Shown here piece by piece: positions 34,162 to 43,952 of a DNA stretch of 64,000 bases. Numbering within the stretch: the stretch's first letter is position 1; every line of letters starts with the position of its first letter. The stretch covers positions 362,771 through 426,770 of the forward strand of contig BCHS01000018.1 in the NCBI GenBank assembly GCA_039545275.1, given 5' to 3'. The stretch comes from Pseudomicrostroma phylloplanum (lineage: Eukaryota > Basidiomycota > Exobasidiomycetes > Microstromatales). The position numbers were made by a program, and so were the translations under genes. The notes under the pieces are model-generated. The model was not told the DNA's origin, did not search any database, and worked only from the letters and a program-made list of their open reading frames with translations.

Positions 34162-35922
34162 ATGCGACCCTTTCCTGTCTCACCGAGGTCCTCAGGCCTC
34201 CCTCTTCGCTCGGACTGTGCTCCAGTCGCACGTACCATGCAAGCTACGAGCAATCGTCGTCAAAGACCTACCTCGCTCAACCTGTCTGCTGCACACAGCA
34301 AGAGGGTCTCGCGAAGCTTCGACAAATTCCTCCTACCAACCGATCTGCCTCGGGCAGCTATGCCTGCCATCAAGCCCAATGCTGGCAAGAAGTGGGTGGA
34401 CGGTCTGCTGAAGGTAAAGGACTTTGGGCTCGAAGGGGAGAGACTGGTCACAAGAGCCTCTTCTATGACAAGAGTCTCTTCTATGCCCTCTGAAGAGCAT
34501 CCAGAGCATACAAGAGCCTCCTCCGAAAGACCAATGAGTCTCGACCTAAGTCGACTGAGTACGACTTCTCGCGACTCAGTTGACAGTGGCAGACAGACTT
34601 CAAGGAGGGTTCCACCACCACTCCGCGTTAGCGCCCGTCAGCCTTCTATCGATGAAATCGCATCGATACGTCCCAGCTCGGTAGTGATGACTGGAGTCAC
34701 GTCTCTGGGAACTTCCATCAACAGAGCACTGCGTGCCCCACGACCTTCTATGGACCTCATCTGGACGAGCAAACCGACTGCTGAGCCCTCCGGAGGGTCA
34801 CCGATGGCATCGAAGCTGCATTATCCCACGGAAGAATGGGTACCAGTCCGCTTGCTGATGAATACCGAGCTGGAGGAGCCAGGTCTTCAAGCAACAGGCA
34901 GCGCGCCAGTCCCGGCAGAGCTTCCTCAGGCACCATGCGCAATCAGCACTGAGATCTTTCAGGTTTCTCCCAGAGACATCGGTCTAGTGTCGGCCGAAGA
35001 CGCTCGAGGGGTCTCGCCTTCAGCAAGCTCAGAGGGGTCGGTGTACTCCCGCCCTTCCGCCCTCCCTGCGCTACAGTCTGGCTTGTGGGGTCCCAACCGC
35101 ACCTCTCGAATGTCGAAGGGCGGTCTGCTCTCGGCACTTCCCGCTGGCGTTGGGCCCAATGTCAGGTCCGCCAGACCTATTGTGACCTTGACGCCCTTCC
35201 TCGAAGGCACCCCGGTCATAAGCGCCAATCCACCAGAGTCGCTGGGTGCCTGTCAGATCGGTAGTGGCGGGACGCTGTCCAGCGATGGGGCATCGTCTGG
35301 AGCTTTGTCTGGGCTACCCCGATCCGTGGGAGAATCGAGTGGGGAAGGCGTGACCACAGCTGCACTACAAGAGAGCAAGGATTCGCTCATGAAGCACGAG
35401 AGTCCTTTAGAGCAGCAGGGGGCTTCGCTTTCTGAGCCGTCATCGCTACCCCGGCCTCCCGAACAGGCAGCATACCACCCTTTCAGCCACTATTCTCTTC
35501 GAACAGTGGCCAGGTCGACTCTGCCAGAAAAGGTGCCCATACCGTATTCTGTGCCCAGCGGTGCCTCGGCTGAAGCAGTGAGCCAGGACATCGAGATCGA
35601 TGCAGGGCAGCCATGGGCCTGGTCATGTTCGCATCCTATCTCCCCCTCCACTTCAGCAAGACCAAAGTCGACTGTCAAGCGCCCGAACACTTTTGAGCCA
35701 CCCCCTACTTACTCTCGAAGGCGCGCTTCCGTCTTTGAAGGTCATCATGCACAAGCTCAGCAGGGCGCTCGAACCCTTCTCGCTGTTCAACGACCATGCA
35801 CGGATCCCAAGACTCTCGTGGGTGGCCTGCTTGGCCCTCGTGGGCGACGACTGAGCATCGTGCTGCCCCCTGTTGCGACCATCAGTAAAAAGACACTGGC
35901 TGTCCAGGTGGTCGGCAATTGA
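34162..35922 (+). CDS. Ser/Pro-rich protein of unknown function (586 aa)
   Basis: I do not recognise it. One open frame without introns, preceded by a TATA box. The only island that looks folded or conserved is near residues 50-90 (RVSRSFDKFLLPTDLPRAAM, then KPNAGKKWVDGLLKVKDFGL). The rest is Ser-, Pro- and Arg-rich with repeated SxR and TRASS/TRVSS phrases and a possible duplicated motif near residues 95-120. No signal peptide or membrane segment. Codon usage and the length of the open frame support a real gene. Likely a disordered, possibly phosphorylated regulatory protein; this is inference. Confidence 0.65.
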   Translation: MRPFPVSPRSSGLPLRSDCAPVARTMQATSNRRQRPTSLNLSAAHSKRVSRSFDKFLLPTDLPRAAMPAIKPNAGKKWVDGLLKVKDFGLEGERLVTRASSMTRVSSMPSEEHPEHTRASSERPMSLDLSRLSTTSRDSVDSGRQTSRRVPPPLRVSARQPSIDEIASIRPSSVVMTGVTSLGTSINRALRAPRPSMDLIWTSKPTAEPSGGSPMASKLHYPTEEWVPVRLLMNTELEEPGLQATGSAPVPAELPQAPCAISTEIFQVSPRDIGLVSAEDARGVSPSASSEGSVYSRPSALPALQSGLWGPNRTSRMSKGGLLSALPAGVGPNVRSARPIVTLTPFLEGTPVISANPPESLGACQIGSGGTLSSDGASSGALSGLPRSVGESSGEGVTTAALQESKDSLMKHESPLEQQGASLSEPSSLPRPPEQAAYHPFSHYSLRTVARSTLPEKVPIPYSVPSGASAEAVSQDIEIDAGQPWAWSCSHPISPSTSARPKSTVKRPNTFEPPPTYSRRRASVFEGHHAQAQQGARTLLAVQRPCTDPKTLVGGLLGPRGRRLSIVLPPVATISKKTLAVQVVGN

Positions 35923-36451
35923 CTGTGAGGCGGGCGATTGACGCGAAGGTTCTCGGCGGCGGAGTGACTGATGGCAAGAGAGGATGACCCTGTCGAAGCC
36001 GTCGAGTGTTGCATGGCTCACCAGGACCTCTATGCTTGTGCTCATCTATCTCCGTGGGTAGTCAGTCAAGCAAGCAAGGAAGCCCACCAAAGGATTCAAT
36101 CAACCACGTTCGCGTCATCTGCGCCAGAGCGGTCCTTTGCGGCCGTGCATCTCCGGACGCGCTTCCGCTTCCGAACCTTGCGTGTGGCGTGATCCGCGGC
36201 TTTCATGGTCCTGCCTGTCCTGCGCCACGCGACGGCTACCACCCAGGACCCATCAGTGCGTCCTCGCCCGAGGTGTGCAGTAGGCCGTGCACCTTGGCCG
36301 GCCATGCAAAGCACTGTCAGTGTCGGCGCCAGTGCTCAAGATCTTGTGGCGGATGGGAACGTCAGTCGATGTGCTAACCAGGGCGGCTGGAGGATGCGCA
36401 GCAGGAGCGGCTCAGCAAGCCGGTGGGTCGGCTAAGGTCTCGGTAGACGAG
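35923..36451. other. Gene-free stretch left of the retrotransposon
   Basis: 529 bp between the Ser-rich gene and the target-site duplication of the copia element. Short open frames on both strands lack recognisable features. It joins with the sequence right of 41275 as the ancestral upstream region of ERG5. Confidence 0.45.
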
Positions 36452-36456
36452 GTCTG

Positions 36457-36608
36457 TATTCAGACTCAGAGCGAGAAGGTGTGTATGTGTCAAATTGTGG
36501 TGGTGGTAACAGTGGTTATTGGTACAGGATTTGTAAGCAGGATGAAAAGAATGAGTAGTGGGTGGAGTCGCTGCTCGGATCCGAGGTCATTCGGATCCGA
36601 ATCCAACA
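36457..36608 (-). repeat. 3' LTR of the copia element (152 bp)
   Basis: Direct copy of 41119-41270. On the element strand it begins TGTTGGATTCGG and ends CTGAATA, so termini are TG...TA rather than TG...CA. Two copies of the palindrome TCGGATCCGA lie near its 5' end. Confidence 0.93.
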
Positions 36609-36620
36609 GGCCCCCTCGAC
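36609..36620 (-). promoter_or_regulatory. Polypurine tract of the copia element
   Basis: Immediately inside the 3' LTR, the element strand reads CGAGGGGGCC before TGTTGG. The G-rich purine run is in the position expected for the plus-strand primer. Confidence 0.6.
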
Positions 36621-36629
36621 GACTGCCCA

Positions 36630-39600
36630 CTACTTCTGCGTGAGCGACAACAGGGGAATGAGACGGGACTGGATGTGGTTACCGCAGGGCTTGGTAAAGA
36701 GATCTGCCGGATTCATGGAGGTGGGAACGTGCTTGACCTCGATGGTGTTAGTCTGGACCAGGTCACGGAGGAAGAAGTACCTTGTATCGATGTGTTTTAA
36801 TCGCCAGTGTTGAGTGGGGTCCTTGGCGACCTGAATGCAACCCATGCTGTCGGTGAACACGGTGGGCTTGGGGTGGTAACCGAGCTCTCGTAGTAGGTTT
36901 CTCAGGAATAGGACTTCTCGTGCAGCTTCTGATCCTGCAACTAACTCTGCCTCAACGGCTGAGAGCGATACGCACTTTTGAACTTGAGTTTTCCAAGTGA
37001 CCGGGCAGCCAAAGACGAAGGCTACTGAGCCTGAGGTGCTTTTGCGTTTGGAGTGTGGATCGCTTGACCAGTTAGCATCGGTGTAAGCAACAATACCATC
37101 GTCCAGTTGTGGACAGTATATGATGACCCAATCGATAGTCTTGGCCAAATATTTGATCACTCGTAGGGCAGCGTCGAGGTGGATTTGTGAACATGATGAC
37201 ATGTGTCTCTGCAGTATGCCTACTGCGAAAGATATGTCGGGCCTCGAGTTATTGGCTACCCAGGTGAGCTTTCCGACGGCTCTTCGGTATACCTTCTGAA
37301 CGTCCTTGTCTAGATCTGTGTGTGGTGGCGTGACCTGCATTGGCGTCTTGGCATGGCCACCTTCTGGTGTGAACTCCTTGATGATTGCGCTTATGTACCC
37401 GTGTTGACTCATGTTGAGTGTACCAGCTGTGCGGTCGTACTCGATGTTGATACCGCAAAACGACGTGATGTGACCTTTGTCTTCTAACTTGAATCTCTTT
37501 AGGAGAGCAGCCTTAGCGAGCTCCAAGTCCGGTAGGGAGTTGGATGCCCACAGGCAATCATCAACATAACATGCTACGACGATGCGGCGCTCGCTTGGTC
37601 CTTTCATGTAGATGCATGGTGCTGCAGAGAGTGGGATAAAGCCTTCTTGTCTGAGAGCCGTGTCCAGTTGCTGATTCCACAACCTTCCGCTCTGCTTAAG
37701 GCCGTAAAGTCCCTTCTCGATCTTGTAGACCTTGCCATCTGTCTGTGCGCCGGCAGGAGGCTTCATGTAGATGTCGTGCGATAGTTCACCGTTGAGATAA
37801 GCCTGAGTGAAATCAGTTGTGTGAACGTGCCATCGTTCGGCGACAGCGATGGCGAGAACACTTCTGAGAGCGGTGTAGGGTGTGACCGGCGCAAAGGTTT
37901 CTTCGAAATCTATCCCTTCTTGTTGGGTGAAACCCCTTGCGACCAGTCTCGCTTTGTACTTTAGTGGCGTACCGTCTGGTGAGGTCTTGATCTTGAGAAC
38001 CAGCTTTGAGTCTACCAATCGTTTTCCAGGTGGAGGGTCCACCAGCGTCCAGGTTCCCATGGCTTCGAGCCCTTCAATCTCTCTTCTGATGGCCTCGTGC
38101 CATAGGGGAGCGTTGGGTCCCTTCAGAGCTTGCTGTACCGTTGGTGAATTGGGGTCGTGGGCTTGAGCAAGGCTGACCCATTCTTGGGTGACTTCTTGTG
38201 AGAGCTCGTCATCCTCCTCGTCGTACGTGGTGATCTGCTCTTCATTGTCGAAGGTAATGTCTCCTTCATGTTCTAGATCTTGTTGAAGCTCGCTGTGATA
38301 GTGTTCAATTGCCTCTCGGTCGCGTTCGGCAATAATGTCGATGACAGAGTAGGTCAAGTCAACGACGTCTTCTCCTTTGTCGGCGAATAGGACCCGGTTG
38401 TCCACTAAGTCTCGCCAATTGGCTACATCTCGTCGATGACGCCACTCTTTATCATCGTAGAACTTTGCGCTGTTAGACCAGAACGTTGACGGGCTGGCGT
38501 GCGGAGAGTAGAACTTCATCCCTTTGTGCTCCATCGAGATACCGAGAAAGATGGCTGGGATCCCTCGTGGTCCGCCCTTTCCTCCTACCCTTTTCTTCTC
38601 AGGGACGAAACATGTAGCGAGGCATGCGAAAGGGTGCAAGAGTCTAGCTAGTCTTGGGGCATCCGTTCGATCCCAGAAGACCTGGTAAGGGATGGTGCCA
38701 CCATCCCTGACGGTGAGGTTGTGTGTGAACGTGACGTATTCGAGAGCTTCTGGCCAAAGGCTGTAGGGAGCGTTCTTACCGATGAGGGCTGCTTGCATTC
38801 GTTCTCGTAGCGTGCGTATCATCCTTTCTGCCTTCCCGTTCCCGCGGGAGTCATAAGGCATCGTCAGTTCCCAGATGATCCCCATTCTTGCCTTCCAGTC
38901 GAGGATCGCATTGCTCTTGAAGACCATGTCGTTGTCGGATCTGATGATCTGAACCGTCGAATTAGTCTGTCGTTCAGCCAGGGTGACGAATTCCGTTAGC
39001 GCCTGAGCTGCGTGGCCTTTGTTCTTGAGTGGGGTGACGTTGACGTATGACGAGTAATCATCGACTATAACTAGAGCGTATTGATATGCTGAATGGCCGG
39101 CGAACTGTGACAAGATGTCTATGTGAAGCCTGTGTAGAGGGCGTGGGGACTTTTCGTAGGACGTGTGTCTGGGCAGTCTTGCCTTGGTCAACTTGCTCAT
39201 TGCGCATGGTTCGCAGTCACAGGTGGCGGAGTGACCCTCGATCGCCTCTGGCATCAATGCCTGCAATGTCTTTCTTTCTTGCGCTGGACCGGGATGTCCT
39301 AGGGCTTCGTGAACTGTGTTGGAGTCGGTGGCCACCATGATCTCTTCCTTGACCTCGTCGTGGGTGCTGCTGGTCGCGGCAAAGTGCAGCCTGGACTCTT
39401 CTGTCGGTCGTGTGAACGTGATACCTCCTCCTTGGGGAAGGTTGAAGACGGTCTTTCGGCCTTGTAGCCAATGTACATCGGTGCCGTCGTCGACGAGTCT
39501 TCCTTCTGAAACGAGATTGCCATTTGCTTGTGGCACGTAAAGTACCTTGTTGAGTGTGATTTCCGATTTGTCGATGGTGAGGTCGACCTTTCCCGTAGCC

Positions 39601-39755
39601 TTGTAGTCTAGTATCTGATCCCCCAATGTGGAGACGCGTCCGGTAGCTTTCTTGGTATCATACATGATGTCTGAGTGACTGGTAACGTGCTTCGATGCTC
39701 CTGAGTCTAAGGTCCATATCAATTCTTTGTTTGTACAGTGGTTGGCGACCTCCAA
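36630..39755 (-). CDS. Copia pol: protease, integrase, reverse transcriptase, RNase H
   Basis: An intact frame of about 1041 codons. Protease active site DSGA is at residues 17-20. The integrase has a zinc domain (HEALGHPG ... CDCEPC, about 149-184) and the catalytic Asp213, Asp274, Glu310. Reverse transcriptase shows TDFTQAYLNGEL and the YVDD box at about 730-733. RNase H residues lie at YTDANW (about 893), SAVEAEL (about 936) and TDSMG (about 969). The printed start at 39755 is a TTG; the frame is in fact the continuation of gag after one UAG and five sense codons, so pol is probably made by readthrough or the UAG is a mutation. Confidence 0.93.
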   Translation of the reverse strand: MEVANHCTNKELIWTLDSGASKHVTSHSDIMYDTKKATGRVSTLGDQILDYKATGKVDLTIDKSEITLNKVLYVPQANGNLVSEGRLVDDGTDVHWLQGRKTVFNLPQGGGITFTRPTEESRLHFAATSSTHDEVKEEIMVATDSNTVHEALGHPGPAQERKTLQALMPEAIEGHSATCDCEPCAMSKLTKARLPRHTSYEKSPRPLHRLHIDILSQFAGHSAYQYALVIVDDYSSYVNVTPLKNKGHAAQALTEFVTLAERQTNSTVQIIRSDNDMVFKSNAILDWKARMGIIWELTMPYDSRGNGKAERMIRTLRERMQAALIGKNAPYSLWPEALEYVTFTHNLTVRDGGTIPYQVFWDRTDAPRLARLLHPFACLATCFVPEKKRVGGKGGPRGIPAIFLGISMEHKGMKFYSPHASPSTFWSNSAKFYDDKEWRHRRDVANWRDLVDNRVLFADKGEDVVDLTYSVIDIIAERDREAIEHYHSELQQDLEHEGDITFDNEEQITTYDEEDDELSQEVTQEWVSLAQAHDPNSPTVQQALKGPNAPLWHEAIRREIEGLEAMGTWTLVDPPPGKRLVDSKLVLKIKTSPDGTPLKYKARLVARGFTQQEGIDFEETFAPVTPYTALRSVLAIAVAERWHVHTTDFTQAYLNGELSHDIYMKPPAGAQTDGKVYKIEKGLYGLKQSGRLWNQQLDTALRQEGFIPLSAAPCIYMKGPSERRIVVACYVDDCLWASNSLPDLELAKAALLKRFKLEDKGHITSFCGINIEYDRTAGTLNMSQHGYISAIIKEFTPEGGHAKTPMQVTPPHTDLDKDVQKVYRRAVGKLTWVANNSRPDISFAVGILQRHMSSCSQIHLDAALRVIKYLAKTIDWVIIYCPQLDDGIVAYTDANWSSDPHSKRKSTSGSVAFVFGCPVTWKTQVQKCVSLSAVEAELVAGSEAAREVLFLRNLLRELGYHPKPTVFTDSMGCIQVAKDPTQHWRLKHIDTRYFFLRDLVQTNTIEVKHVPTSMNPADLFTKPCGNHIQSRLIPLLSLTQK

Positions 39756-39770
39756 TGGTCGCCCTATTTC

Positions 39771-40973
39771 CTAATTGCTTTCAGCGGTAGCTAGATCGTT
39801 TGCAGAGTCGTTGGTCGAGGCCGCTGCCTCCTTGTTGTTGTCCTTTGCGTTCTTGTCCTTCTTAGGATAGGGACAGTTCTTAGCAATGTGTCCGGTGCGG
39901 TCGCAGTTGTAGCACTTGGCGGGCTCATCTGGTCGTTTGGGGTCTCGTCGTCCTACCAGATACGCTTCCTGCTTAGTGAGGGGAGCAGATGACTTAGCTT
40001 CCGACTGCTTGCCCGTTGTCTTGTCTGATGTTGCCAGCGCCGCGTTGCGGGGTCCTCTGCCGGGTGGCTCGTGCCTAGTTCGGTACTGCCTTCTGAGAAG
40101 TGCTGCGCATACAGCGTCCCAGTTCATCATTTCGCCCGTGCTTTCGAGTGTCTCCCAAACGTCGCCGTAGACCTGAGTGTACATGGTAGCTGAGGCCAAC
40201 GCGGTGGTCTGCTGGTTGGGGTCGATGTTAATGTTGACGTTGGCTGCTCTCGTTACGAGCTCGTTAATCTCAGAGATGAGCTTGTCTACGTCGTTGTTGT
40301 GTAGCCTAAGTCGTGAGAGCTCCAAAAGTACCGTGCTTGCGACGATGGTCTCACTCTTCGTGAGGGAGTCGTGCATGTGATCAAACAAGTCCTTGCCGCT
40401 GGTCCACTTCTTTCGATTGATAACGTGTTTGATGTTGTTGCTAGACTCTTTGTCGGACACAAAGCGAAGAGCGGCTACCAGCTTTCGGTCGAGTACTGGG
40501 TCGTATTCCGCGTGGTCTTCGTCTACGTCTCCGAACAACATGTCCTTTACTGCAGGCATGCCGTCCCAGACGTTTTCGAAGTCCAAGATCCAGGAATGCC
40601 AGTTCTTGGTGTTCAACTTGTAGAGGCGATCGAGTGCCTTCCTTACTGCTTTGGGCCAGTCGTTGCCATCCTCTACAGGAGCAGATGCTGGCGCAGATGC
40701 CGGAGCAGGAGCAGGTGCAGTGACTGTGATCGGTGCCACGGGAGGGAGTACTGGGGCAGCAGCAGCTCTGACTGCCGCTGAGACGAATCCTCGCTTCTCG
40801 TTGGCGTCGTGTTGTACCTTGGCGAGTTCCATTAGCTGAGGGTTGGTCATACCGGCTGGCTTCTGAGCCAAGAGAGCGTTGTAAACGTCTAGGATCGTCA
40901 GAAGCGTGGTAACATCGGGAGCTTCGACCGGAACGTCTTGGGAGTTGTCAGCATCAACCTGTTGTTCAGACAT
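39771..40973 (-). CDS. Copia gag with CCHC zinc knuckle
   Basis: 400 residues. The middle matches the UBN2/retrotran_gag type (KALDRLYKLNTKNWHSWILD, then LRLHNNDVDKLISEINELV). A single zinc knuckle, CYNCDRTGHIAKNC, is near the C-terminus, flanked by basic residues. An Ala/Pro repeat occurs near residues 65-95. It ends with UAG at 39773-39771, followed in the same frame by pol. Confidence 0.92.
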   Translation of the reverse strand: MSEQQVDADNSQDVPVEAPDVTTLLTILDVYNALLAQKPAGMTNPQLMELAKVQHDANEKRGFVSAAVRAAAAPVLPPVAPITVTAPAPAPASAPASAPVEDGNDWPKAVRKALDRLYKLNTKNWHSWILDFENVWDGMPAVKDMLFGDVDEDHAEYDPVLDRKLVAALRFVSDKESSNNIKHVINRKKWTSGKDLFDHMHDSLTKSETIVASTVLLELSRLRLHNNDVDKLISEINELVTRAANVNINIDPNQQTTALASATMYTQVYGDVWETLESTGEMMNWDAVCAALLRRQYRTRHEPPGRGPRNAALATSDKTTGKQSEAKSSAPLTKQEAYLVGRRDPKRPDEPAKCYNCDRTGHIAKNCPYPKKDKNAKDNNKEAAASTNDSANDLATAESN

Positions 40974-41106
40974 CTTGGAAGGTCGTGTACTGAGTGATGT
41001 GGGAACGTGAACTGAGCGTGGCCGTGGTAGCGTTGGAACGTAACGTGGTGACGTGGAGCGGGTTGTCGGTGGTACCGAAGGGTTGAGATCGGGTTCTGTT
41101 CCCTCT

Positions 41107-41118
41107 TGACTCTTAATC
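41107..41118 (-). promoter_or_regulatory. Primer-binding site matching the tRNA-Lys(CUU) anticodon arm
   Basis: The 12 nt directly inside the 5' LTR read TGACTCTTAATC on the plus strand. As I recall it, this equals the anticodon stem-loop of eukaryotic tRNA-Lys(CUU) (CTT anticodon within CTCTTAA). Priming by an internal tRNA half is known for copia with tRNA-iMet; use of tRNA-Lys is inferred. Confidence 0.65.
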
Positions 41119-41270
41119 TATTCAGACTCAGAGCGAGAAGGTGTGTATGTGTCAAATTGTGGTGGTGGTAACAGTGGTTATTGGTACAGGATTTGTAAGC
41201 AGGATGAAAAGAATGAGTAGTGGGTGGAGTCGCTGCTCGGATCCGAGGTCATTCGGATCCGAATCCAACA
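41119..41270 (-). repeat. 5' LTR of the copia element (152 bp)
   Basis: Appears identical to 36457-36608. It would carry the element's promoter, reading away from ERG5. Its outer edge is the target duplication GTCTG (41271-41275). Confidence 0.93.
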
Positions 41271-41275
41271 GTCTG

Positions 41276-41936
41276 GCTGCTAATTCCGTCGCTGCGTGGT
41301 GAAAGTGTGGGTGTGCCAGGGTGCCTTGAAGTTTCTCCCCCCTCTGGCCTTGGCCGTCCTTGGCCAAGGCGGCGGAGATGCAACTCCGTCTTTGGCTTCG
41401 ATTTGACTTCTAATCTTCCGCTCTGCAGTCCCTACGCCGCTCCTGCGCCTGCCTGCCGCCTCCCCTCGCCTCCCACCCGGGCGGGCCCTTCCCTTTTTTT
41501 GCCGCCGTGGGGTTTCCCTCTTCGCATCAGCAGCTCCTTACCATATCCATNCTTCCTGCCNCCCNCCCCCCGCCGCTGAGCCTTCTTGTCCCTTCGTCGA
41601 CTCTCCTCCTCTCCAATCCATTGATCCCTCTTTGCATCATCCCCAGGTCGCCGTCCCTCTCCTTGACGAGACCAACTTCAAGGCCTCACATAGCAGTCCT
41701 TGGGCCACCCTCGATTCCGTTGCGCCCGGCTCCTTCCGCTTTCTCTGATACGCGTCCGCGTCGTCTTCCCCGCCGCCTCCTCGCGTTGCGGTGATTGATA
41801 CGGCGGCATTTCATCGTCTGTTTGGACATTCCCGCGATCAGCCAAGCTCTGAATTGGACTGCAGACCTTTGTCAATACCGCGCCCTCGTCGCGTCCTCAG
41901 ATATCCCATTTCGGCATTCTACTGTCTTTACCTCTA
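41276..41936. promoter_or_regulatory. ERG5 upstream region with ambiguous bases
   Basis: 661 bp between the retrotransposon and the ERG5 ATG. Much of it is C/T-rich on the plus strand, as in strongly transcribed fungal leaders. Three N bases (41551, 41561, 41565) fall in a CCNCCC run and probably reflect a sequencing problem. A poly-T run lies at about 41495-41501. No other gene seen. Confidence 0.5.
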
Positions 41937-43952
41937 ATGGCCTCGGTACTCAAGTCTTTCCAGGTCAACGCGGCCTCTGAGTCAACCGCTACCCTGCGGT
42001 CCGCCTTCTTGGGCTCGAATGCGTCTAGAGCGGGTGCCTCGGTATCAGGGGGCCCTTTCAGCATTCTCGATTCCCCCTCGATATGGAGCAAAATCTCGCC
42101 TTATCTGTCTTACCTCTCTCTGCCTTCTCTCAAGGACGCTTCGGCGACTAGAACCCTCTTCACCATCTTGGCCATCATCGCTACCGTGCTGGCGCTTGAG
42201 CAGGTGACATATCGCAAAAAGAAGGGGGGTCTCCCAGGTCCAAAGTGGACCATTCCCATCATTGGCAAATTTGCAGATTCGCTGCATCCCTCGTTGGAGA
42301 AGTATCAGGCAGGCTGGAACTCTGGGCCTCTGAGCGTCGCCAGCGTATTCAACATGTGAGTATCTCGGCGCTGGAAGCGAGGGCGTGGCGTTTCCGTGCT
42401 TCTGCCCTGCGCCTCTCCCCGTGGGAAGATCAAGGCAGCCTCGACCATAGGCCCAAGCGCACCTGGCCCGAGCGGCGTTGCTCCGTGTGGTACCTTTCCC
42501 ATGCTCACTCCTTCTCTGCTTCCGCCATACTGCCAGCTTCATCGTCGTAGCCTCGTCTACCGAACATACCCGAAAGATTCTCAACTCGCCCACGTACACA
42601 GAGCCATGTCTGGTTGCCTCCGCCAAGAAGGTATTGCTTCACGACAATTGGTACGTACACAGCCAACTCCTCCGAGAAGCATTCGGCCGTCTATAGACAC
42701 TGACCGGTTAGTCTCTTCTCATACGCATTGCTCTCATTACAGGGTCTTTCTCAATGGCAAGGCCCACGTTGATTTCCGCAAGGGCCTCAACACTCTCTTC
42801 ACCCGCAAAGCTCTTGCCACTTATCTGAGCATTCAGGAGTCTATTTACAAGCAGCATTTCCGCAAGTGGATGTCAGACTCCGAAGATGGATCGTTTCGAC
42901 CCTATCAGATGCCTTTCCGAGACCTCAACATGGACACATCGTTGCGGGTCTTCTGTGGCGACTACATTCCTGAGCATGGTGCCAAGGAGGTCTCGGACAA
43001 CTACTGGCTCATCACTGTGGCGCTCGAGCTGGTCAATTTCCCCTTCGCTTTCCCTGGTACCAAGGTATACAAGGCTATACAGGCTAGGAAGCTCGCAATG
43101 AAGTGGTTCGAGCTCACTGCACGGGAGAGCAAGAAGCGCATGGCTGAAGGTGGTCAAGTGAACTGCTTGACAGATGCTTGGGTCAAAGCTATGCTTGATG
43201 CTAGGGAGGAAACCTCGAATGGTGTGTCGGAGCTCACGAGCGAGCAGCGCCGTCTCCTGGTCCGTGACTTCTCTGATCGCGAGATCGCCATGGTCTTGAT
43301 GAGCTTCCTCTTTGCAAGTCAGGACGCCATGTCCTCTGCAGTAGTGTATCTCTTCCAGCACATGGCTGACCGACCCGACATCCTCCAGAAGGTGAGGGAA
43401 GAGCAGTATGCACTTCGAGGAGACGACCTAGACGCGCCTGTCACATTGGATCAAGTCGATCGTATGGAGTACGCCCGTGTCGTCGTCAAGGAGTCTCTGC
43501 GGATGAAGCCGCCGGTTATCATGGTGCCGTACATGGCCAACCGTGATTTCCCAATCGACGAGAAGTATACGGTGCCCAAAGGATCGATGGTCATTCCCTC
43601 GTTCTGGAATGCTTTGCACGATGCAGAGATCTACCACAAGCCGGACGAGTTCATTCCTGAGCGATGGCTCGATCCTGAATCTTCGGCCAATAAGGGTGTC
43701 AAGAATTGGCTGGTGTTTGGTTCGGGACCCCACAATTGCATCGGACAACAGTATGCTCTCATGCATCTTACAGCAGTGCTTGGCGCTGCTAGCATCGGAA
43801 TGAATTGGGAGCACGAAGTCACTCCGCTGAGCGAGGAGGTTGAGGTCATTGCCACCATCTTCCCCAAGGATGGTGCCAGGATGAAGTTTACGGAGAGGCG
43901 GAGACCTCAGGCAGGTGTCAGTCCCAAGGAGGCGGCAGCAGCTCAGCTATAA
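41937..43952 (+). CDS. ERG5: Cytochrome P450 CYP61, sterol C-22 desaturase
   Basis: Erg5 introduces the C-22 double bond late in ergosterol synthesis, at the ER. Exons 41937-42355, 42537-42650 and 42743-43952 give 580 residues. The N-terminus is extended (about 75 residues of Ser/Ala-rich sequence) before a membrane anchor (LFTILAIIATVLALEQ) and the proline hinge GGLPGPKWTIPIIG. CYP61 marks are PTYTEPCLVASAKKVL, the I-helix FLFASQDAMSSAV, the ExxR in VVVKESLRMKPP, the PERW motif and the heme loop FGSGPHNCIGQQY. The I-helix ASQDA and heme GPHxC are typical of CYP61 rather than CYP51. The promoter now adjoins a retrotransposon. Confidence 0.93.

Larger units (their letters stand above)
36452..41275 (-). 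mobile_element. Complete Ty1/copia LTR retrotransposon with 5-bp target duplication
   Basis: The element (36457-41270) is flanked by the direct repeat GTCTG at 36452-36456 and 41271-41275. It has two 152-bp LTRs that appear identical base for base, gag and pol on the minus strand, a tRNA-matched primer-binding site and a polypurine tract. The domain order protease, integrase, reverse transcriptase, RNase H marks it as copia (Pseudoviridae) type. Identical LTRs and intact frames point to a recent insertion. It lies between an unknown gene and ERG5. Confidence 0.95.

Noticed and set aside
41220..41579. 119-codon plus frame crossing the LTR edge and the N bases
   Set aside because: Part of it is LTR sequence and it runs into ambiguous bases; no protein features.
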